This document shows positions 16,105 to 22,943 of a DNA stretch of 64,000 nt, piece after piece. The DNA lies in assembly GCA_947166355.1 (NCBI GenBank), contig CAMVDX010000004.1, forward strand, positions 62,001-126,000, written 5' to 3'. A program made the position numbers and the translations under genes. Under the pieces are notes generated by a model. That model was not told the origin of the DNA. It made no database searches and was given only the letters and a program-made list of their open reading frames with translations. This DNA is from an uncultured Treponema sp. (GTDB lineage Bacteria > Spirochaetota > Spirochaetia > Treponematales > Treponemataceae). The number at the start of each line of letters is the position of its first letter. The stretch's first letter is position 1.

Positions 16105-17532
16105 ATGCAAAAGAGACAAGATTATCTTTCCCGCCAGCTATATATAGACCTCCTCAAATCTATAATCGCAAATCAGCACGATAATCCATCTGGCTATTCT
16201 TTTGCGATTAATGGTGATTGGGGAAGTGGAAAAACATGGATATTAAATGAACTGGAAACACAACTTGATAATTCATATTTGATTTTCCACTACAATGCCT
16301 GGGAAAATGATTTTTATGATGAACCTTTAGTTGCTATTCTTTCAGTGATGATTGAGAAACTGAACAAAGTTACATCTCAAAAATCTATTTATGAGGCTGC
16401 TATTGATGAATTATTAAGACAGGCTTCTGCAGATTTACTTACTTTAGTTTCTGGAATTGTAAAGAAAGTTACAAAGATTGATGCTGAAGAAATTATAAAA
16501 CGCAAAAAAGGCTTCTTTAGAAGAATTAAAGAAAATACAAAACTATCTGCAAAAGATATTAATACATTAGTTCCATTGCAATATACTTTACAGGAAGTTC
16601 GTAATAATCTTAAGAAGCTTTCTGAGAAGTTCCATATAATTCTTATAGTTGATGAACTAGATCGTTGCCTGCCCGAATATGCAATAAACGTTTTAGAGAG
16701 GCTTCATCATATTTGTAATGAAATGCCTGTGATTCAGATTTTGGCAATAAATAAAAAAAGTCTTGCTGACAGTATTGCAAAAGTTTATGGAAAAGATTAT
16801 TCCCATAGTAATGGATCTGATACATGGACATCTATATTCTTTGAGACTTATCTTCAGAAATTTGTTGATATTATAATTCCTCTTCCAAATGGAAGAATTG
16901 ATACTAAAGTTGAAGTATTAAATGGTCTTGAAAAAGACTACATACCATATATTAGACCAAATAATGACGGACAGGAGCTAATAAAACTAGATGATGATTT
17001 TCTTGCATTCTTTATATCAAGTCTTATGAATGGGATTCCGAAACGTCTTCAAGAAAAGATTTTTAAGCAGGTTGCCTTGTGTCATAAACTTTCATTGCAA
17101 AGTGGAGTTCAATACAATGAAGAACAGATGACATATGCAATTTTGATATACGAAATTCTTTCATGTATCAGTAGATATGTTTATCATGCAAAAGATAGCT
17201 GTAAATTTATAAATAACAATGTTTATTACACACTAGATTTTTATAATGGACTTTCGCTTTCGGTTATTCCCGAAACATTTGAATATGCAACTTTTCAAAA
17301 GAATCTACAAAACTTTTTGAATTATCCGGTAAATCATTATGAAGATGTAGAGGGACGTCATCGTTATGCTTTTGAGATCTTTGATACAAAATCTTATCTT
17401 CTTGCTTTTTTTACAAAACAAGAAGTAGAGGCCTATGATCCTCTTCAAAATGGTTTATGGCGTTGGATTGCAGAAGACAAAGCATTCCTTAAAAAGTATG
17501 ATGAAATAATGGATATGCTTATTAGGAAATAA
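16105..17532 (+). CDS. KAP family P-loop NTPase (KAP copy D, intact)
   Basis: 475 residues. It begins YLSRQLYIDLLKSIIANQ, then Walker A NGDWGSGKTWIL, FHYNAWENDFYDEPL and Walker B IILIVDELDRCLPEYAINVLERLHH. It is a close paralogue of copy C (10793) up to about residue 390, with DNA identity highest around 16300-16750, and diverges in the last ~90 residues. It begins 1 base after the PD-(D/E)XK stop. The short intact copy of the same 5' sequence also occurs at 5687 and 8329. This gene is the last of the island; a GC-rich repeat block follows. Confidence 0.85.
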   Translation: MQKRQDYLSRQLYIDLLKSIIANQHDNPSGYSFAINGDWGSGKTWILNELETQLDNSYLIFHYNAWENDFYDEPLVAILSVMIEKLNKVTSQKSIYEAAIDELLRQASADLLTLVSGIVKKVTKIDAEEIIKRKKGFFRRIKENTKLSAKDINTLVPLQYTLQEVRNNLKKLSEKFHIILIVDELDRCLPEYAINVLERLHHICNEMPVIQILAINKKSLADSIAKVYGKDYSHSNGSDTWTSIFFETYLQKFVDIIIPLPNGRIDTKVEVLNGLEKDYIPYIRPNNDGQELIKLDDDFLAFFISSLMNGIPKRLQEKIFKQVALCHKLSLQSGVQYNEEQMTYAILIYEILSCISRYVYHAKDSCKFINNNVYYTLDFYNGLSLSVIPETFEYATFQKNLQNFLNYPVNHYEDVEGRHRYAFEIFDTKSYLLAFFTKQEVEAYDPLQNGLWRWIAEDKAFLKKYDEIMDMLIRK

Positions 17533-17563
17533 TATTTCAGTCAATTAGGCTATTAAAAGAAAA

Positions 17564-17815
17564 CTAACATGAGATTTTCTCTTGTGTTAGCGATGTGCAA
17601 GGCGCCGAAGGCGGCCCACGCAAGCGACCGAACGAAGTGAGGGAGTGCGGAGGGTGGAGCGAAGCGGAACCTAGGGAGCGACGGCTGCAAGCCGGCAAAA
17701 TGCTCCAGTGGAGCATTTTGAGCGAGTCTCCGAGCAGCTGTGCTGCGAAGGCTGGAACGTAGCGACCGACGGGGCCGAAGGACACGGCGGGAACACCCAA
17801 ATCATCAAATCCTTC
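17564..17815. repeat. GC-rich intergenic block with nested inverted repeats
   Basis: About 250 bases, sharply richer in GC than the AT-rich island before it. It opens with an imperfect inverted repeat (CTAACA...TGTTAG, 17564-17590), contains short GAACGAAGTGAG / GAGCGAAGCGGA units, a CGGCTGCAAGCCG hairpin near 17681, and a perfect 11-base inverted repeat AAAATGCTCCA-G-TGGAGCATTTT at 17697-17719. No long open frame with coding character. It marks the boundary between the island and core metabolism; it may end transcription from the KAP gene or be a dispersed repeat. Confidence 0.6.
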
Positions 17816-17882
17816 AACACCATCTCAATTTTACTCCCACTGTAAAACTTTAATAATATTTCATTTTTTTAGTAAAACTGTA

Positions 17883-17911
17883 TTGTATAAAGCGGCACTT
17901 TTCTATATTAT
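17883..17911 (+). promoter_or_regulatory. sigma-70 promoter of the 2-oxoacid:ferredoxin oxidoreductase operon
   Basis: TTGTAT at 17883-17888, 17-base spacer, TATTAT at 17906-17911. It gives a ~65-base leader before the first gene, with no clear terminator hairpin. The stretch 17816-17882 shows nothing else. Confidence 0.55.
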
Positions 17912-17983
17912 ATCAACATATATCATTATTATAAGAGTATGGTCGGCGGACTTTGGGACGGCGGCTGTTCAAAGGTGAGGTAT

Positions 17984-18196
17984 ATGGCTAAAGGACGACC
18001 TTTAATCAACAAGGAACGCTGTAAGGGCTGTGGTCTTTGTATCCGCGTTTGCCCTAAGAAGATTCTTGAAATGTCTAAAGAAACCAATGGTCAGGGAGTT
18101 TCTTTCCCTGTTTGTATTGATGAGGCAAGCTGTATTGCCTGCAGTATGTGTGCAACTATGTGCCCGGACTGCGTAATTGAAATTGAGGCTGAATAA
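17984..18196 (+). CDS. 2-oxoacid:ferredoxin oxidoreductase, ferredoxin-like delta subunit
   Basis: 70 residues with two 4Fe-4S binding motifs, CKGCGLCIRVCP and CIACSMCATMCP. This subunit passes electrons from the thiamine-diphosphate site to ferredoxin. An open frame continues upstream to 17939, but ATG 17984 has AGGTGAGG 3 bases before it and the protein starts at the normal place (MAKGRPLINKERC). Its TAA overlaps the next start (TAATG). First gene of a four-gene operon. Confidence 0.9.
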   Translation: MAKGRPLINKERCKGCGLCIRVCPKKILEMSKETNGQGVSFPVCIDEASCIACSMCATMCPDCVIEIEAE

Positions 18197-19254
18197 TGGC
18201 AGAAAAAGTTTTGATGAAAGGAAACGAAGCAATTGCCGAGGCTGCGGTTCGTGCCGGCTGTCGTTTCTACTTTGCATATCCAATCACACCGCAGAATGAA
18301 ATTCCGGCTTATATGGCAAAACGTCTTCCAGAAGTAGGGGGAACCTTCCTTCAGGCAGAATCTGAGTTAGCTGCCATTAACATGGTAATGGGTGCCAGCG
18401 CTGCAGGTTCCCGCTGTATGACTTCTTCTTCTTCTCCTGGAATCTCTTTGAAACAGGAAGGAATTTCTTATATCTCCGGAGCTCAGCTCCCTGCCGTTGT
18501 TGTAAACATGATGCGTGGTGGTCCTGGTCTTGGTAATATTTCCGGTGCTCAGGGTGACTACTTTCAGGCAACCCGCGGTGGTGGAAACGGTGACTACCAT
18601 GTGGTAGTTATTGCGCCTGGTACTGTTCAGGAAATGGCTGACTGTACTCTCAAGGCTTTTGAGATTGCCGACAAGTATCGCGTTATGTGTATGATTCTTG
18701 GTGACGGATACCTTGGACAGATGTCTGAGCCTTGTGTTCTTCCTGACTTTGTAAAAGATTTCCCTGCAAAGCCTTGGGCTCTCACAGGTAAAACTCCGGA
18801 CCGCAAGCAGAACAAAATTATGTCGTTAAAGCTTTCCGGAATTGACGGCGAGCTCAACGCTCACACAAAGGCTCTTTTTGAAAACTATCAGAAGATTCAG
18901 GACAACGAAACAATGTCTGAAAGTTTTATGTGTGATGATGCTGATTACATTCTTACCGGTTACGGAACTTGTGCCCGTGTCTGCAAGAAGGCTGTAAAGA
19001 TGCTTCGCGAGCAGGGTATTAAGGCTGGTCTTTTCCGTCCTATTACTCTCTGGCCATTCCCTGCAAAAGAGCTTGAAGCTGCCTGCAAGAATGCAAAAAA
19101 GATTTTGACTGTAGAAATGTCTATGGGTCAGATGGTTCAGGACGTTAAGCTTAACTGCGGACGTAGCGTAAAGGATGTTGATTTCTACGGCGAGCCTGGT
19201 GGAATCATTCCTTCAGTTGATGCTGTTATTGAGAAGGTAAAGAGCTATGAGTAA
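18196..19254 (+). CDS. vorB: 2-oxoacid:ferredoxin oxidoreductase alpha subunit (VorB/KorA type)
   Basis: 352 residues, the usual length of this class. KGNEAIAEAAVRAGCRFYF, AYPITPQNEIPAYMA and TSSSSPGISLKQEGISY are hallmarks of the pyrimidine-binding alpha subunit, which with the beta subunit oxidises a 2-oxoacid to acyl-CoA while reducing ferredoxin. The N-terminus resembles proteins labelled 2-ketoisovalerate oxidoreductase VorB, but the same family is also annotated as 2-oxoglutarate oxidoreductase KorA; the substrate cannot be decided here. It overlaps the beta gene by 8 bases. Confidence 0.85.
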   Translation: MAEKVLMKGNEAIAEAAVRAGCRFYFAYPITPQNEIPAYMAKRLPEVGGTFLQAESELAAINMVMGASAAGSRCMTSSSSPGISLKQEGISYISGAQLPAVVVNMMRGGPGLGNISGAQGDYFQATRGGGNGDYHVVVIAPGTVQEMADCTLKAFEIADKYRVMCMILGDGYLGQMSEPCVLPDFVKDFPAKPWALTGKTPDRKQNKIMSLKLSGIDGELNAHTKALFENYQKIQDNETMSESFMCDDADYILTGYGTCARVCKKAVKMLREQGIKAGLFRPITLWPFPAKELEAACKNAKKILTVEMSMGQMVQDVKLNCGRSVKDVDFYGEPGGIIPSVDAVIEKVKSYE

Positions 19255-20035
19255 GAAATATGAATTTCCAAAATCAATGAATGATGTTCCTACACACTAC
19301 TGTGGTGGCTGTGGTCACGGAATCGTTCACAAGTTGATTGCACAGGTTATTGATGAAATGAATATACAGAGCGACGTACTTTTAGTTGCTCCTGTTGGTT
19401 GTGCAGTTTATGCCTATAACTATATTAATGTTGATTCCTGCGAAGCCGCTCATGGTCGTGCTCCTGCAGTTGCAACTGGTATGAAGCGCGTTCATCCGGA
19501 TAAGCTTGTTATCAGCTATCAGGGTGATGGTGACTTGCTTGCCATTGGTACCGGTGAAACTGTTCACGCAGCAAACCGCGGTGAGAACATCACTGTAATC
19601 TTTATCAACAATGCAATTTATGGAATGACTGGTGGTCAGATGGCTCCAACTTCTCTTGTTGGTCAGGTTACAAAGACAACTCCTTTCGGCCGTAATGCTG
19701 ATGAAGTTGGATATCCTATCCGTGCCTGCGAGCTTTTGAATACTCTTGTTGAACCAAAGTATATTGAGCGCTGTGCTGTTTATGATGTTCCACACATCAA
19801 TAAAACAAAGGCCGCTATTAAAAAGGCTTTGACATATCAGAAGGAAGGAAAGGGCTACAGCTTTGTAGAAGTTCTTTCTATGTGTCCTACAAACTGGGGT
19901 GTTGCTCCAACTGTTGCCGCAGACTGGGTAAAGGATCAGATGGAGCCTTATTATCCTCTGGGAGTTTTCCGCGATGTTCCTGGTGGAGTTACTCCGGAAG
20001 CCGCAACTCCTAAAGCCGGCGTTGTTACAAAGTAA
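19247..20035 (+). CDS. 2-oxoacid:ferredoxin oxidoreductase beta subunit (thiamine diphosphate-binding)
   Basis: 262 residues. HYCGGCGHGIVHKLI at the N-terminus and YQGDGDLLAIGTGETVHAANR followed by NNAIYGMTGGQMAPTS form the thiamine diphosphate and Mg binding site (GDGD...N). The short beta subunit lacks a cluster domain, which fits a separate delta subunit. Start ATG lies inside the end of the alpha gene, so the subunits are translated together. The gamma gene follows 20 bases later. Confidence 0.9.
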   Translation: MSKKYEFPKSMNDVPTHYCGGCGHGIVHKLIAQVIDEMNIQSDVLLVAPVGCAVYAYNYINVDSCEAAHGRAPAVATGMKRVHPDKLVISYQGDGDLLAIGTGETVHAANRGENITVIFINNAIYGMTGGQMAPTSLVGQVTKTTPFGRNADEVGYPIRACELLNTLVEPKYIERCAVYDVPHINKTKAAIKKALTYQKEGKGYSFVEVLSMCPTNWGVAPTVAADWVKDQMEPYYPLGVFRDVPGGVTPEAATPKAGVVTK

Positions 20036-20055
20036 GGTAGGGGAGGATTTTTGAA

Positions 20056-20607
20056 ATGACAACAGAAATTATTTTTGCCGGATTTGGTGGTCAGGGTGTT
20101 ATCCTTGCAGGAAAAATCCTTACACTTGCCGGAATGAGCGAAGACAAATACGTTTCTCACATTCCTTCATACGGTGCTGAGATGCGCGGTGGTACTGCCA
20201 ACTGTTCTGTAATCGTAAGTGATGAAGAAGTTGCTTCACCGGTTATCGAAAAGCCGGATGTAGTAGTTGCTTTAAACAAGCCTTCTATGACTAAGTTTGA
20301 AAAGTGGCTTAAGCCGGGCGGACTTTTGATTTACAATTCTTCTTTGATTGATATTGAGCCGACCCGTAAGGATATCAGAACGCTTGCTTTACCTGCTAAC
20401 GATATGGCCGCAGAGACTAACAACGCCCGTGGTGCAAACATGGTTGTACTCGGTTGTCTTGCAAAGGTTTGCCCTGGCATGATTAGCGGAGTTAAGCCTT
20501 TTGAGTACGCTTTGGATGAAGCAATTTCTGCCCGCAACAAGAAGTTCAATCCGATAAATATTGCTACAATCGAAGCGGCATACAACAAGGATTACGATAT
20601 AAAATAG
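20056..20607 (+). CDS. 2-oxoacid:ferredoxin oxidoreductase gamma subunit
   Basis: 183 residues. FAGFGGQGVILAGKILTLAG at the N-terminus and SYGAEMRGGTANCSVIVSDEEVASP are diagnostic of the gamma subunit of pyruvate/2-oxoacid ferredoxin oxidoreductases. GGGGAGG lies upstream of the ATG. It completes the delta-alpha-beta-gamma set. Palindromic repeats follow the stop and probably weaken read-through into the XRE-cupin gene. Confidence 0.9.
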   Translation: MTTEIIFAGFGGQGVILAGKILTLAGMSEDKYVSHIPSYGAEMRGGTANCSVIVSDEEVASPVIEKPDVVVALNKPSMTKFEKWLKPGGLLIYNSSLIDIEPTRKDIRTLALPANDMAAETNNARGANMVVLGCLAKVCPGMISGVKPFEYALDEAISARNKKFNPINIATIEAAYNKDYDIK

Positions 20608-20660
20608 ATGCTGAAACAAGTTCAGCATGACGTGTCACCCTGAACTTGTTTCAGGGTCTC
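20608..20660. repeat. dispersed palindromic repeat, CTGAAACAAGTTCAG family
   Basis: Two back-to-back palindromes (ATGCTGAAACAAGTTCAGCAT and CCCTGAACTTGTTTCAGGG). The same unit recurs near 21385, 41150, 51001 and 54790, and inside carB near 43430. Each forms a hairpin in RNA; this pair separates the gamma-subunit gene from the regulator. Confidence 0.8.
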
Positions 20661-20676
20661 ATATAAAGGAAATACT

Positions 20677-21252
20677 ATGAGTGAAAAAAATAAAATTGGT
20701 GCAAAAGTTAAACTGGTTCGCGAAAACCGCAAGCTTTCTATCGAAGATGTTTCTGAGCGCACAAATCTTTCTGCCGCTCAGATTCAGAGCATTGAAGACG
20801 GTTCGCTTGTTCCAAACCTCACACCGCTTATTAAGATTGCCCGCGTACTTGGTGTTCGCCTTGGTACCTTCATGGATGACGATGAAAACCTGGGACCGGT
20901 TGTAACACGTGCTGCCGATAAGAAGGAAGTAACCCGCTTCAGCGACCGCGGAAACGCAGTTAATTCTGATTTGGACTTCTATACCCTGGCTCAGAACAAA
21001 GCCGGCCGCCACATGGATCCTTTCATCATTGATATCTTCCCATCTTCTGAAGAAGAAATCAAAACTTCAACACACGAAGGCGAAGAGTTCATATATGTTC
21101 TCGAAGGTGAAGTAGAAATCATCTATGGCAAGGACAAGTACGAGCTTAAACAGGGCGATTCAATTTATTATGAATCGATTGTTGCGCACCATGTTCATTC
21201 TCATGGAGAGAGCAAGGCTAAGATTCTTGCGGTTGTATACACTCCTGCCTAA
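20677..21252 (+). CDS. XRE family transcriptional regulator with cupin domain
   Basis: 191 residues. Residues ~8-65 form an XRE helix-turn-helix (VKLVRENRKLSIEDVSERTNLSAAQIQSIEDG), and ~115-185 a cupin_2 barrel (HEGEEFIYVLEGEVEIIYG; LKQGDSIYYESIVAHHVHSHGE). Such proteins usually sense a small metabolite and control a neighbouring catabolic operon; the adjacent 2-oxoacid oxidoreductase operon is the obvious candidate. AAAGGAAA precedes the ATG. Confidence 0.85.
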   Translation: MSEKNKIGAKVKLVRENRKLSIEDVSERTNLSAAQIQSIEDGSLVPNLTPLIKIARVLGVRLGTFMDDDENLGPVVTRAADKKEVTRFSDRGNAVNSDLDFYTLAQNKAGRHMDPFIIDIFPSSEEEIKTSTHEGEEFIYVLEGEVEIIYGKDKYELKQGDSIYYESIVAHHVHSHGESKAKILAVVYTPA

Positions 21253-21269
21253 AATCGAAGAACCGTTAA

Positions 21270-21298
21270 AAAAAAGGCTGCGACAGCGGGCTTTTTTA
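21270..21298 (+). terminator. intrinsic terminator after the XRE-cupin gene
   Basis: A run of A, then GGCTGCGACAGCGGGC with stem GCTG/CAGC, then six T. It lies 18 bases after the stop. Confidence 0.5.
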
Positions 21299-21344
21299 GG
21301 TTCATCGAAAGATTGGCTCGGTGCGAGACTATGCGAGAACCGGC

Positions 21345-21449
21345 GTGATGGATTGCTTCGCTACGCTCCTCGCAATGACGACTGCACTGTCATGCTGAAC
21401 TTGTTTCAGCATCTATAAAAGAGACCCCGAAACAAGTTCGGGGTGACAG
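21345..21449. repeat. cluster of dispersed palindromic repeats
   Basis: It contains a GGATTGCTTCGCTACGCTCC / TCGCAATGAC unit (also near 52300) followed by ATGCTGAACTTGTTTCAGCAT and CCCCGAAACAAGTTCGGGG palindromes. No gene is seen from 21253 to 21458. Confidence 0.8.
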
Positions 21450-21458
21450 TTAATTTAT

Positions 21459-21656
21459 ATGGATGACAAAGAATACTACAGCCTGATGAACCGTTCATCT
21501 TCATGGGCACTTCAGCAGGCTCTTAAAAAGAAATCTTCCACTAAAAAAACTCCGTCTGCGCAAAGCGCTGTAGACGGAGTTAATTCGTATTCTACACTCG
21601 AAGCCCGCCAGGGCAGGGCAGATGCCGAAATGCTGCTGGAAAAAAAATCTGACTAG
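21459..21656 (+). CDS. possible small hypothetical protein (weak)
   Basis: 65 codons, lysine- and serine-rich (YYSLMNRSSSWALQQALKKK), no family. There is no clear RBS, and the frame contains the strong hairpin at 21548-21581 that reads best as a minus-strand terminator of the kinase/solute-binding operon. It may be chance. Confidence 0.25.
   Translation: MDDKEYYSLMNRSSSWALQQALKKKSSTKKTPSAQSAVDGVNSYSTLEARQGRADAEMLLEKKSD
21541..21581 (-). terminator. intrinsic terminator of the minus-strand sensory operon
   Basis: AACTCCGTCT / AGACGGAGTT is a perfect 10-base stem (21548-21557 with 21572-21581) with inner GCGC-AAA-GCGC. On the minus strand it is followed by seven T. It lies ~90 bases beyond the stop of the solute-binding gene. 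Confidence 0.8.
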
Positions 21657-21671
21657 ACGGCATTTTCTTTT

Positions 21672-22943
21672 CTACTTGAAGCTGCCGTAATTATCAGCTG
21701 CCTGCTCAACAGTCATGTTTCCAATCAAAACCTGCTGAACGGCAGTGCGCATCTGGGCAATCGCACTGTCAATAAGTCCCAGCTCTCCAAGATAGATTGG
21801 GGTAGACTTACTCAGCGGGGCAAAAACTTCGTCAAAGGAATAATCTTTTGAAACAGTAATAAGACGCTTGATTTTTGCAAGATTGTTGAGTTCCTCTGTT
21901 CTTACAAGAAAACGCATGAATTCATCCGCCATATCAAGATTTTTAGAATTTTTGTTTACGGAAAATCCTACAGAAACATTGTTTACAAAATAACTGTTCT
22001 GATCCGTGGCCGGAAAAATGCGGAAGCTGTATTTAAAAGGATTATTTACAAAAGCCTGTGACTGAGCTTCCCTTTTTAAGGTTCCCGAAACTATGTCTGT
22101 GTCACAGAGCATTATTGGAATGTTTCCTTTAAAAAAAGTCATGATTACTGCATTGTATTTATCTTTAAGGGTACGGCACTGGTCAAGATCAATAAGTCCC
22201 TCTTCCATAAAGCTTTTTGCCCATTCAAGTGCTGGCTTTAAGTATTGTCCGGCCACAGGGGTAAGCTGATTGAGCATTGCAACAGCATCAGGATTATTCT
22301 CAAGAGATTTACAGAAATAAGAATAAATCAGAGGAAGCCCCATAAAATTGTCAGCATAAACCATAATCGGACTTTTGTACCCGGCGGCTTTCAGCTTGTT
22401 GCAGCAATCTACAAGTTCTGTATAGCTTTCTGGAATTCTAAGTCCTTCTTTTTTGAAAATATCTTCGTTTACCATCATTCCGTATGAGCCGGAAAGAACT
22501 GGAACCATGGGAGTTCTGCCGTCTGAAGTGTGCTCAATAAGCTCACTTCTGATTGTGGAAAGATTAAAGCCCAGCTCTTTTTCATCAGACATATCCTGGG
22601 CAGAGGCGAAAAGTTCCTTGTACTCAGGTCTGTCCAGCATCCATTGAAAGGTCATGTAAATATCGGGAGCAGATTCTCCTGCCAGTGCCGATTTTATTGT
22701 AGAATTGTAGCTGTCCAGAAATGAAAAGCTTAACTCAACATCCGGGTAAAATTCATTAAAACGGTCAAACTCTGCTTCCAGTGCCTCAAAATTTTTGTAG
22801 TTTCCTGCAATGTTTATCTGGCACTTTGTTTCTGTGGCAAGGCGGGGCTTAAAGGCTTTTTCTGCGGTCATTTTTTTATTGCAGGAAAAAAAGAGAGCTG
22901 TAAACAATGATAATGCTAAAATAGGAAGTGTTGTCTTTTTCAT
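21672..22943 (-). CDS. ABC-type solute-binding lipoprotein
   Basis: 423 residues of the family 1 extracellular solute-binding type (sugar binding). The signal peptide ends at lipobox LFFSC (Cys ~21), so it should be a lipoprotein. The body has SAPDIYMTFQWMLD, VPVLSGSYGMMVNEDIFKKEGLRIPESYTEL and ADEFMRFLV, typical of this fold. No permease genes are nearby. Its ATG directly follows the TAA of the hybrid kinase gene with no gap, so it more likely feeds a ligand to that kinase than to a transporter. Confidence 0.85.
   Translation of the reverse strand: MKKTTLPILALSLFTALFFSCNKKMTAEKAFKPRLATETKCQINIAGNYKNFEALEAEFDRFNEFYPDVELSFSFLDSYNSTIKSALAGESAPDIYMTFQWMLDRPEYKELFASAQDMSDEKELGFNLSTIRSELIEHTSDGRTPMVPVLSGSYGMMVNEDIFKKEGLRIPESYTELVDCCNKLKAAGYKSPIMVYADNFMGLPLIYSYFCKSLENNPDAVAMLNQLTPVAGQYLKPALEWAKSFMEEGLIDLDQCRTLKDKYNAVIMTFFKGNIPIMLCDTDIVSGTLKREAQSQAFVNNPFKYSFRIFPATDQNSYFVNNVSVGFSVNKNSKNLDMADEFMRFLVRTEELNNLAKIKRLITVSKDYSFDEVFAPLSKSTPIYLGELGLIDSAIAQMRTAVQQVLIGNMTVEQAADNYGSFK

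Noticed and set aside
17564-17815. CRISPR array or tRNA/rRNA gene in the GC-rich block
   Set aside because: There is no regular repeat-spacer spacing, no cloverleaf, no CCA end and no rRNA-like stretch; units are irregular inverted repeats.
19382-20062. Long minus-strand open frame (226 codons) opposite the ferredoxin oxidoreductase beta gene
   Set aside because: It is antisense to a strongly conserved enzyme gene, has no recognisable domain or RBS, and its composition follows from the codon pattern of the real gene.
21459-21656. Confident small protein gene beside the sensory operon
   Set aside because: It lacks an RBS and contains the minus-strand terminator; listed only as a weak possibility.
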